Translations under genes and position numbers: made by a program | The notes under the pieces: model-generated | What the model was told of the DNA's origin: nothing | Database searches by the model: none | What the model saw: the letters and a program-made list of their open reading frames with translations, nothing else | Assembly: GCA_046316495.1 (NCBI GenBank) | Contig: JBKDAM010000045.1 | Location: 62,001 to 126,000 of the forward strand | Direction of reading: 5' to 3' | DNA length: 64,000 nucleotides | Source of the DNA: M3007 sp046316495 | GTDB lineage: Bacteria; Bacteroidota; Bacteroidia; Chitinophagales; Saprospiraceae | Shown: piece after piece, positions 1-7,317 of the stretch | Layout: each line of letters begins with the position of its first letter | Position numbering within the stretch: the stretch's first letter is position 1

Positions 1-937
1 TGCCGGGAATGGGTTCCCCCAACTGCCTTACTCGCTCCAGACCAGTCTTTTGATCGTTCAAGAAGCCCCGTTTGTCATTATCCCATGTACCGAAGTCCTC
101 CTTTCGTTTATTTCCAAAAACATATTTTCCATTCTTTTCAACCCACAAGTCGACGTTTTGGCCAGATTTTTCATCAAATTCGATTTGGAAATTGATTCCA
201 GGAGGCGGTGGAAATACTTGTTTCTTAGGGGTACCAGCTGTATTGGAGTTTGATGCATCACAGGGTACGGGAGGATTAATGTTAACAACCTTGGTAACGG
301 AAGGACTACCAAAATCACTTACTGTAATTTTTTGTGGTCCATCCTTCATCTTAAAGGTATACGATTTAGTTTGGCCATATTTGGTCACCCCAGAAGATTT
401 ATCATCTCTCCAAAGTTGAGACGCAGCACATTTTCCTGCATAATTTAGTTGAAGGTCGACCTTATAGGTGTCATCCTCCTTATTATTAGGGGTATTGTTG
501 TTGTTACAAGCGGAAACTTTGATGTTTTCAGTAAAAATCATACATGGACTCTCGGGATTTTTTTTGGCAGCTTCATAAGCATCCTTTTCTTCCCTTTTTA
601 CCACCACCTCATCTTCATTCAACACTACTCCATTAGATGCAGGAGGTTTTATCGGAGCCAATTCTGATTTGCCATCCTCGAAGACTTTTTTGTCAATTAT
701 TACTAACAATGTATCACCTGCCTTCAAAGCGTTTAGCACACCAGGAGGTATTTGCCCAGAGATATCCCTAGTTTTCTCATTGTAGATCACTTTGGCTTCT
801 GCTTTTACATTCGGAAACGGCCGTTTCTCGAGGTCCTTAGCAGCGAGCAAAAACAGGATGATTACAGCACCCAAAAAATTGGTCATCATGTCCAGAAAAG
901 ACATATTAAAGACCTGAATACTTCTTCTTGCCGACAT
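1..937 (-). CDS. MotB/ExbD-like membrane protein with YfaP-like periplasmic part (3' end off window)
   Basis: The frame is open from an ATG at 937 to the window edge (312 codons, no stop), so the C-terminus is missing. Residues 14-33 form one membrane helix, and the segment FLDMMTNFLGAVIILFLL resembles the helix of MotB (ADFMTAMM...) and ExbD, placing Asp16 where those proteins keep the proton-path aspartate. The rest should be periplasmic: a segment with Cys residues near 122-170, a Pro-rich linker near 243-247, then NVDLWVEKNG at 261-270, which looks like the start of a YfaP/DUF2135-type fold. A fuller version of that motif occurs in the protease at 5298-7199. A MotA/TolQ-like partner would be expected beyond the left edge. 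A stator role is inference; the helix and aspartate are seen directly. Confidence 0.75.
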   Translation of the reverse strand, partial: MSARRSIQVFNMSFLDMMTNFLGAVIILFLLAAKDLEKRPFPNVKAEAKVIYNEKTRDISGQIPPGVLNALKAGDTLLVIIDKKVFEDGKSELAPIKPPASNGVVLNEDEVVVKREEKDAYEAAKKNPESPCMIFTENIKVSACNNNNTPNNKEDDTYKVDLQLNYAGKCAASQLWRDDKSSGVTKYGQTKSYTFKMKDGPQKITVSDFGSPSVTKVVNINPPVPCDASNSNTAGTPKKQVFPPPPGINFQIEFDEKSGQNVDLWVEKNGKYVFGNKRKEDFGTWDNDKRGFLNDQKTGLERVRQLGEPIPG

Positions 938-1116
938 GATTCCTTTGACTAAATTATTGATTTCCTTTTTTCAAAGACGGGAAGGTTAAGCTCCACACTA
1001 AAGAACCTTCATACAGTTTTAATCCTTGCCGTATCATAATGGAACAAGATAAATGAACTGATCTCCGTAGAAGATTAGCCACTTGATCAGATCATTTATC
1101 CGTTCTATAAAACTGA

Positions 1117-2076
1117 CTAAAAACCACAAGAAGGGCAGAATTCAATTCCGATTGTTAAGATACCAGAGCGAATTTTTTGAGTGCCATCCACTAACACTGC
1201 CTCTCGGATGATAGGATAATTTATATTTGGAAAATCAATATCCCGAACTGGTTTGGTGCCAGATACGCCTGTTTCCAGGTACTTCACCCGGTTGGATGAG
1301 TACATATTACGCTGACCAATATCGAAACGCCAGTCAAGAGTTAGTCTGGCCGTACCATCATCATTCAAGTTAAAGTAGGTACCCAAGCCCAACAGCAGGG
1401 AGATATCATCAGCAGCAAAATGATCCAAATCAGCACTCCCAAATTTCAAATCATCGCCACCGCCTGGGAATTCTTCAGAATAATGTATATAACCCGCGAT
1501 CCCTCCGGTTCCATCATTTACCGGGTAAATAGGATTATTCTTCACTAGGATACTTGAGTTGACCGCCTTAAACTCAGTATTGTATTCACCATTCAGAATA
1601 TGGTTGAAGGAAAGGCCACCGGTGATATGCAGACCAACTCGATCTCCAACCAGATTATACCTAGCCATGATGGGGACATTAATCGCCCTGGTTTCTATAG
1701 TCCAGGTCCTATTACCCTCCTCAAATTGCTGTGAATACTGGGGATTATTCTGATCATCCAGAAACCGTATTAATTCCTTGGTAACCGACTCTGTGCTGTA
1801 CTTCATGTTTTTTAGGAAAAAACCAGGGGAGGCTAGAATAGAAAACTTTTCATTTAGTTTAACCCCAATCGTCAATCCACCATGAATATTCGTAGAGTTG
1901 GATGATATGTAGTTTTTACCTGGGTAGAAGTCTTTTGAGTACTCGTTTTTGAAGGATTCAAATTTCAATTTAGTGAAATTAGGGCCAACTCCAGCTCCAA
2001 AAAAAACTTGCGGTTGTGCTGATAAAGAAAAGGAGGAAATAAGTCCAAGGAAAATAATTAGGAGTAAATGTCTCAT
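1117..2076 (-). CDS. PorT-like outer-membrane beta-barrel protein
   Basis: This 319-residue protein begins with a clear Sec signal peptide (MRHLLLIIFLGLISSFSLSAQ). An early stretch reads FFGAGVGPNFTKLKFESF, the usual opening of Bacteroidota PorT/OmpW-like barrels. Alternating aromatic and polar strands follow to the end, with long loops rich in Asn, Asp and Gly. The C-terminus ends GIEFCPSCGF, with two cysteines two residues apart, which is unusual for a barrel. It lies 179 nt upstream of the stator-like gene on the same strand, so the two may be co-transcribed. It is divergent from the sigma factor operon. It is probably an outer-membrane partner of the island; no enzymatic role is visible. 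Confidence 0.8.
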   Translation of the reverse strand: MRHLLLIIFLGLISSFSLSAQPQVFFGAGVGPNFTKLKFESFKNEYSKDFYPGKNYISSNSTNIHGGLTIGVKLNEKFSILASPGFFLKNMKYSTESVTKELIRFLDDQNNPQYSQQFEEGNRTWTIETRAINVPIMARYNLVGDRVGLHITGGLSFNHILNGEYNTEFKAVNSSILVKNNPIYPVNDGTGGIAGYIHYSEEFPGGGDDLKFGSADLDHFAADDISLLLGLGTYFNLNDDGTARLTLDWRFDIGQRNMYSSNRVKYLETGVSGTKPVRDIDFPNINYPIIREAVLVDGTQKIRSGILTIGIEFCPSCGF

Positions 2077-2269
2077 GAATAAACTACATTTTTATTGTTG
2101 TTGATCAATGTTAAGAAACCGTCGAAGTCGGTACTTATATCAACAAGAGTAAAGGATGGCAGGCAACGTTATCATGTTTATTCATTTTTTTTTGAAAGCT
2201 TAATCGGTCGTATTCAATATATTCAGAATAACTTTTTATCAGACAGACAACGGTAACTAAATTAATTGA

Positions 2270-2277
2270 TAACTTTG
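2270..2277 (+). promoter_or_regulatory. -7 element of sigma operon promoter (TAACTTTG)
   Basis: This is a perfect match to the Bacteroidota -7 consensus TAnnTTTG, 41 nt before the ATG at 2319. It supports the short start of the sigma factor, because an in-frame TTG at 2280 would lie almost at the transcription start. No clean TTTG -33 element is seen at the usual spacing. Confidence 0.55.
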
Positions 2278-2318
2278 TCTTGACCAATTTTCTCTTATTC
2301 ACAAACCAAGTTTTCAAA

Positions 2319-2897
2319 ATGGACGAAAAAACCATCCTAGAGATCTACCGGTCGGCTTATCCAGATATTGCCCGATACATAATGAATCGAGATGGAAGCG
2401 CGACCGAAGCGGAGGAAGCCTTTCATGCTGCACTGTGTTCAATGTTGAATCAACTCGAAAAGGGAGCCATCATTCATGACTATGGAGCTTACTTATTTAG
2501 ATCTAGCTGGAATGCCTTCTTAAATGAACGCAAACAAGGCAATCGAGTCGAAGAGGTCAGCCCTCCACCAACTTTTTTTCGAGACTCGAACGCGAATGAC
2601 GACCTGAACGCATCTTTAGTACCATCTGGAACCAATGAGGCAAAGGAGCCGGGACCGGGACCTGATTACTTGGCACACCGACAAATTCTGATGGAGGCCG
2701 CTGAATCGATTATTTCAGAGCTAACGATTGCCCAACAAAATATATTGAACCTATCCTTTGACCCTGAACTAAGCCTAACCGATGATCAAATTGCACAACG
2801 CTTACAACTTACCACAGATTATGTCCGCCTAGCACGGTTCCGAGCAATGAAAACCTTAAGGGAGAAAATGCACTTGCGCGGCTTTAGCTCACTTTAA
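2319..2897 (+). CDS. RNA polymerase sigma factor, sigma-70 family (ECF-like)
   Basis: The protein has 192 residues from the ATG at 2319. The N-terminal part (ILEIYRSAYPDIARYIMNRD...) matches the region 2 layout of ECF sigma factors, though the usual DxxQ core is weak. An acidic, Pro-rich linker follows at about 80-115. The C-terminal part is a good region 4 helix-turn-helix (LTIAQQNILNLSFDPELSLT, then a recognition helix TTDYVRLARFRAMKTLREKM). It should direct RNA polymerase to a small regulon. The next gene encodes a membrane protein with anti-sigma-like modules, and the operon then runs through three envelope proteins. The simplest reading is an autoregulated envelope response. Confidence 0.85.
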   Translation: MDEKTILEIYRSAYPDIARYIMNRDGSATEAEEAFHAALCSMLNQLEKGAIIHDYGAYLFRSSWNAFLNERKQGNRVEEVSPPPTFFRDSNANDDLNASLVPSGTNEAKEPGPGPDYLAHRQILMEAAESIISELTIAQQNILNLSFDPELSLTDDQIAQRLQLTTDYVRLARFRAMKTLREKMHLRGFSSL

Positions 2898-2966
2898 TAA
2901 TTGGAATCACCAAAGACTACCACCCGTTAAAAGCATTTAATCCCTCTCAAAAACAGTATTTCAAGC

Positions 2967-3584
2967 ATGAATTTTGACTATTTTGATAGAATTGATCGGT
3001 ATGCAAGAGGATCTATGACTGAACCAGAACGTCATGAGTTTGAACAATTACTCAGATCTGACCCTCGGCTTTCTCAAGAATGGGAGGACTACTCACTTAT
3101 TGCCAAAAGTGTCCGAAACAGTATCAGAGCCAAAACATTAGGAACCCAAGGACATATTTTTAAGTTAGTAGAGGATGCCAGAGAGCTGGCTAAAGAAAAT
3201 GGTTTGCTAATCACGATTGAGGATGTCTGGGATTATCTACGGGGGACTGCTCCACCTTCCAAAAAAATACTTATTGAGCGTCGAAAGACTAAGGACCCTG
3301 CTTTTTTAGCGGTAATTGAAAGTGAACGTGCTATTATTAGAGGAATTCAAAACTTTGGTGCAGGCATCAAACTAATTCAGAAGGCCCGAAAATCCCTTCA
3401 TTTGGAAGGATTTCCAGACAGTATCCATGAACAGATATTGTCGGATATTCAACAAGAAAAGAAAACCAACCAAGCCACCAAACCTGAAAATAGCCAAGGA
3501 AATGAATCCAAAATCTTTGCTGCACTAGCAATACTTGCCCTGCTAGTTGCTTTGATTATCCTTTGGTTTTTATTTTATACCTAA
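2967..3584 (+). CDS. Membrane protein with two anti-sigma-like modules
   Basis: The protein has 205 residues. Residues about 8-50 (IDRYARGSMTEPERHEFEQL, then LRSDPRLSQEWEDY) have the YxxGxLsxxExxxFExxLxxDPxL pattern of Bacteroidota anti-sigma factor N-termini. Residues about 88-135 repeat it in diverged form (VWDYLRGTAPPSKKILIERR, then KTKDPAFLAVIESERAIIRG), so the protein seems to carry an internal duplication. A Gln/Asn-rich linker leads to one membrane helix at the extreme C-terminus (IFAALAILALLVALIILWFL), leaving almost nothing outside the cytoplasm. It follows the sigma gene by 69 nt. It could hold the sigma factor at the membrane, but a tail anchor without a sensing domain would need a partner, perhaps the coiled-coil protein downstream. 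Confidence 0.7.
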   Translation: MNFDYFDRIDRYARGSMTEPERHEFEQLLRSDPRLSQEWEDYSLIAKSVRNSIRAKTLGTQGHIFKLVEDARELAKENGLLITIEDVWDYLRGTAPPSKKILIERRKTKDPAFLAVIESERAIIRGIQNFGAGIKLIQKARKSLHLEGFPDSIHEQILSDIQQEKKTNQATKPENSQGNESKIFAALAILALLVALIILWFLFYT

Positions 3585-3604
3585 TTTTATTTTACTTTTT
3601 TATG

Positions 3605-3704
3605 GACAGATGATAACCTGAATCGCAGTTCAACCCTCTTGAAGTTAGAATGCTGCTTATAACTTATGCAACAGAATCTCTAACTTTAAATTTTATCATC
3701 TGTC
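3605..3704 (+). repeat. 100-bp element with perfect 12-bp inverted ends abutting a start codon
   Basis: GACAGATGATAA at 3605-3616 is the exact reverse complement of TTATCATCTGTC at 3693-3704, and the next base starts the ATG of the downstream gene. A second perfect pair is nested inside: AAGTTAGA at 3642-3649 with TCTAACTT at 3679-3686. As RNA it could fold into one long structure that hides the ribosome-binding region. As DNA it could be a tiny terminal-inverted-repeat element. Confidence 0.6.
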
Positions 3705-4721
3705 ATGCTTAGCAACAAATACAACGAGCCTGCTCCTTCTAATCCTCCCCAAAACAGCAAGACTACTCAAATTATAGTGATTGCAGGCATTTTACTCCTG
3801 CTTTTGGTACTGCTAAATATTGTGATTTACCTTAGAGGTGGCGAAAAAGTAAAAGAAGCAAAGGCAGAGACTATCGAAAAGACAGCTGCGCTCGATGATC
3901 TAAAAAAACAAAAAGAAGCCGCATTTAATAGCCTCGATAGCTTAAAAGCGCTCTTTCCTGCCCGCGAATTAGAAATTGAACAACTCAAACAAAAAATTGA
4001 GGAACAAGAAGCCATCATCAGAAGAGGAATTAATGGGGGTGGGAGTAGGCTGACAGAGGCCCGAAAGCAGATCGATGAGCTAAACAAGGCAAATGCCTCT
4101 CTATCGGAGCAGCTCAGAGAACGTGATGGAAGAATTGCTCAACTTCAATCGGACAATGACCGACTCATGGAGGAGATAAAAGCAATCTCAAATGACCTCA
4201 ATACTGCCAGGACGCGAATAGAATTGCTTGAACGTTCAGCATCCGAGGGGGGAGATGCTCAACCTTCCACCGCAGATGCCTCTACCAACAAAAAAAGAAA
4301 CACAGTCGATAACTCCCAACCACTTGCCGTTTCTGGTGTATTCTTGAACCCAAAAGAAGTTAGTAAAAAGGATAAATCTGGCCAAACAGACCGAGATTCC
4401 AAATATGCCAGCAAAACAAGCCGTTTTCAGATCAGCTTCACCGTCGATGCAACTGAAGGTGTCTCGAATGGCGTACAGAAATTCCATATTCAGCTCATAA
4501 ACCCCTCCCAAACCACTGTTGGATCACTGATTGGGAAAGACCGGTCAAGTGGACAAGAATACAAGTACACACTTGAAAAGGAAGTAAACTTCTCCGGATC
4601 CTCTGAACAAGTCCTCGTACGATTTGACTATCCTGGCAAAGTAGAAAAGGGAGACTATTCCGTCAATATCTGGCATAACGGAGCGAAAGTAGGGACAGCA
4701 TCCTGCCAGCTAAAAAAGTAA
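3705..4721 (+). CDS. Membrane-anchored coiled-coil protein with beta-rich C-terminal domain
   Basis: The protein has 338 residues of unknown family. A short Pro/Asn-rich cytoplasmic tail precedes one membrane helix at about 21-43. A long charged coiled coil follows at about 47-190 (heptads such as LKQKIEEQEAIIR and IAQLQSDNDRLMEEIK), then a Ser/Asp-rich linker. The C-terminal 130 residues look like a beta-sandwich (FQISFTVDATEGVSNG, FHIQLINPSQTTVGSLIG, DYSVNIWHNGAKVGTAS). The layout suggests a periplasm-spanning strut with a binding head. It is the third gene of the sigma operon, and its start codon directly follows the inverted-repeat element at 3605-3704. Confidence 0.75.
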   Translation: MLSNKYNEPAPSNPPQNSKTTQIIVIAGILLLLLVLLNIVIYLRGGEKVKEAKAETIEKTAALDDLKKQKEAAFNSLDSLKALFPARELEIEQLKQKIEEQEAIIRRGINGGGSRLTEARKQIDELNKANASLSEQLRERDGRIAQLQSDNDRLMEEIKAISNDLNTARTRIELLERSASEGGDAQPSTADASTNKKRNTVDNSQPLAVSGVFLNPKEVSKKDKSGQTDRDSKYASKTSRFQISFTVDATEGVSNGVQKFHIQLINPSQTTVGSLIGKDRSSGQEYKYTLEKEVNFSGSSEQVLVRFDYPGKVEKGDYSVNIWHNGAKVGTASCQLKK

Positions 4722-4805
4722 TCACCGTTTAGTCATACCACAACAACGAAATTTAACAAGACCACTTGTTGAAAGGATTCTCTATTTTCATCTTTATACC
4801 TTCCC

Positions 4806-5285
4806 ATGTTAAAATATCTTATTGCTTGCCTGCTACTATCGCACAGTAGCCTAACCCTCCTTTACAGTCAAAAAACACCTCCAAATACGGAAAAAGGAAT
4901 TTTTTTCATAAAAGGAGGAACTAATGGTCGATTTGATTTTGAGGAAGGATCACCCTTTTCTCTGGAAGTTGGAACAGGTTATTTCCCCCTACAAAATCTT
5001 CTAGTTGGAGCAGACCTTGGATTCCAAAAAGCAGGGCCCTTCAGCGATTTCTATGCAAGACCCTTTGCCCGATACTACGCTTTCCAACGCATTTTTGGTG
5101 GAGTTGGACTAAGCGCCAGCCAATTTACATCAGAAAAATCCCAATTTATACCAGACATTGAAGCAGGCTTCGCCCTTTTTCTTGATAGTTCTCTGGCCTT
5201 TGAGCCAACATTCCACTATCCAATACAAGAAAATGCACGGCCCTATATTAGCTTGAATGTTTCCCTCTTTTTTTCACGCTTCTAA
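4806..5285 (+). CDS. Small secreted or outer-membrane beta-barrel protein
   Basis: This 159-residue protein has a signal peptide (MLKYLIACLLLSHSSLTLLYS). The mature part has amphipathic strands typical of an eight-stranded barrel: FSLEVGTGYFPLQNLLVGAD, FARYYAFQRIFGGVGLSAS and FIPDIEAGFALFLDSSLAFE. It ends ISLNVSLFFSRF with a terminal aromatic residue, as outer-membrane barrels usually do. It lies 84 nt after the coiled-coil gene and only 12 nt before the protease lipoprotein gene, so it is very probably in the same operon. It may be the outer-membrane member of the system. Confidence 0.7.
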   Translation: MLKYLIACLLLSHSSLTLLYSQKTPPNTEKGIFFIKGGTNGRFDFEEGSPFSLEVGTGYFPLQNLLVGADLGFQKAGPFSDFYARPFARYYAFQRIFGGVGLSASQFTSEKSQFIPDIEAGFALFLDSSLAFEPTFHYPIQENARPYISLNVSLFFSRF

Positions 5286-5297
5286 TTCCATCTAAAC

Positions 5298-7199
5298 ATG
5301 AATAACCTTAATTTATTTAGAAAAATTTGGCTCCCGTTTATCGCAATCATCCTAACCATAGGATGCGCTAAAGAAACGCCCTCCCCACTCGAAAAATACC
5401 ATCTCCTTAAAGCACATGAAACTTTAGACTCATTAGCCAGCCTAGCGCTTCACAGCTCTGACCCTATAGCTGCCTTTGAAGAAATCGCTCAATCCGCATC
5501 CAATTTGAATGGCGTAGAAAAAGTGGTGGTAGCTGGTTACGCGCTGGTGGTAACTTACCAAAATGGAGGAAAAGAAATCTGGCTCCATCAACCCTACCGG
5601 TATTCACCACCCTATATTGAGGCAAATGATCCTACTGAAGAGAAGCCTTCTGTATCGCCCCCTTCCAACTTACATGACCGGGTAGAGCATGGTATCGTGG
5701 GAAATAAAAGGGTTTGCTTGATCAATCAAGTCTTCGATGATGAAACCTGGATCAGTGAACGGCAAATTTCTACCACCCTTCAGAGTGAGTTTAGCCAAGC
5801 TGGTTTTAATGCCGACATATATAATAGTACGGCAGCAGACCTAACTTTTTTCCAGACACAGCTTCAACAATATGGGACCATTTTTTTCAATACGCATGGA
5901 AATGTAGATGGGGATAATGTGACTTGGTTGTTGACAGGCCAGCGAATCAATAATTTTCTGGATGAGATTATGGGTCTGTATTATGAACTCTGGTACAATG
6001 GTGAAGTTGCCGTCTCAACCATCATGGAAGTTCGGAATGGAGTACCCGTTGAAGTCCAATACTTGAGCATTTCCTCTAAATTTTTTAAAAACAACTACAG
6101 CGATGATGCGTTCCCAAACGCTGTTTTTTACTTGGTAGCTTGCCAAGGGATGAAATCAATTGATTTAAAATCAACTCTTTATCAAAAAGGTTGTCAGTCA
6201 ATTATCGGCTGGAGTGAGGTAAACGGTAAGGGGGCTCCCGTCGGAAAGGAATTTTACCGACTAATGCTATCAGGTAAAACCGTTGGGGAATCTTTCGAAG
6301 CCATCAGTCCAGAATCGCTGTCCGATGAAGTTATTTACAATGGAAATCCAATTATTTCCAAACTTGAATATTTCCCAGATCCAAGGGGAGCAGAAGGTCG
6401 GCTATTCGAGGATCCTGGACAAATGTTACCCATCGAAATTACCTCCGTTACCAATAATCAAGTGATCACCAATAGAGTGGTCCGAATAGCCGGCAAAATA
6501 AAAAATGCGCAGTCACTGTCTTCAGCAATTTTGACAGTAAATGGATCCGCCATCACGTTGCAATACGATGGATCCTTTAACTTTGACCAAAATATTGACT
6601 TGGTCGCAGGGAATAATAGTGTCAAAGTCACCGCAACAGGAACCCATATTAATGGAGGTCCTGCTTGGGGATCTACTTCTATAAACCTAATTGGAAATTT
6701 TCCACAGCTCGCTTTATGGACTAAACTCAGATGGAACACTCCAGAATCGGATGTCGATTTGCACTTGATTCCTCCCGGTGCTACTGTAGATGATTTATTC
6801 ACTGACTTAGACTGTTACTACGGCAACCAATCGACGTTTTGGAATGCTTATTTGGATGTGGACGATACCGATGGTTGGGGACCTGAACACATTACCATCC
6901 CTTCTACCCCACAGCCAGGCATATATACTCTTGTTGTGCATTATTTTGATGACGACGGAGCCACTTCTACTGACGCTTTTGTAACCGTAGAAACACCATC
7001 CCAGCGATGGAATTCTGCCAATTTATTCCTCCAAAGAAGCTACACAAACGATATTACAGGGGATGCATACGCCGTCTGTCAAATCGAATATCCATCCGGA
7101 AACATCATACCACTTGGACAACCTATTATCACCTCAAGAAGTGAAAACTGGAGAGCTCCTGTAAAGATTAATCAAAAAAAAGCCGTTAAACAACGCTAA
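5298..7199 (+). CDS. Lipoprotein with clan CD (caspase/gingipain-like) protease and YfaP-like domain
   Basis: The protein has 633 residues. A lipobox (LTIGC) makes Cys23 the lipidation site. The protease-like region at about 135-345 carries the clan CD dyad pattern: a hydrophobic strand before the histidine (TIFFNTHGN, His200) and a second strand before the cysteine (AVFYLVACQGM, Cys282), then GWSEVNGKGAPVGKEFY. An Ig-like or Big-type domain spans about 377-465. A YfaP/DUF2135-type domain spans about 470-565 (LRWNTPESDVDLHLIPPG, DDTDGWGPEHITI, PGIYTLVVHYFDDDG). It is the last gene of the sigma operon. Substrate and cleavage specificity cannot be read from the sequence. C11, C25 or CHAT classification is open. 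Confidence 0.8.
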   Translation: MNNLNLFRKIWLPFIAIILTIGCAKETPSPLEKYHLLKAHETLDSLASLALHSSDPIAAFEEIAQSASNLNGVEKVVVAGYALVVTYQNGGKEIWLHQPYRYSPPYIEANDPTEEKPSVSPPSNLHDRVEHGIVGNKRVCLINQVFDDETWISERQISTTLQSEFSQAGFNADIYNSTAADLTFFQTQLQQYGTIFFNTHGNVDGDNVTWLLTGQRINNFLDEIMGLYYELWYNGEVAVSTIMEVRNGVPVEVQYLSISSKFFKNNYSDDAFPNAVFYLVACQGMKSIDLKSTLYQKGCQSIIGWSEVNGKGAPVGKEFYRLMLSGKTVGESFEAISPESLSDEVIYNGNPIISKLEYFPDPRGAEGRLFEDPGQMLPIEITSVTNNQVITNRVVRIAGKIKNAQSLSSAILTVNGSAITLQYDGSFNFDQNIDLVAGNNSVKVTATGTHINGGPAWGSTSINLIGNFPQLALWTKLRWNTPESDVDLHLIPPGATVDDLFTDLDCYYGNQSTFWNAYLDVDDTDGWGPEHITIPSTPQPGIYTLVVHYFDDDGATSTDAFVTVETPSQRWNSANLFLQRSYTNDITGDAYAVCQIEYPSGNIIPLGQPIITSRSENWRAPVKINQKKAVKQR

Positions 7200-7231
7200 A
7201 ATTGATAAAGGATTTCGAATTACCACTCATC

Positions 7232-7261
7232 GGTGGCTGTTTTCAACAGCCACCTTTTTTT
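7232..7261 (+). terminator. Intrinsic terminator of the sigma/protease operon
   Basis: The arm GGTGGCTGTT at 7232-7241, a loop TTC and the perfect complement AACAGCCACC at 7245-7254 are followed by at least seven T. It lies 33 nt after the protease stop codon and closes the rightward arm of the island. Confidence 0.9.
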
Positions 7262-7317
7262 ATCCAAGCACTCACACTACTTATTTCATACTACCAAATC
7301 AGTAAAGGATAGCAACC

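Noticed and set aside
2135..2335. 66-residue leftward ORF in the divergent region
   Set aside because: It overlaps the sigma factor promoter and start, has no domain or signal, and its composition does not look coding.
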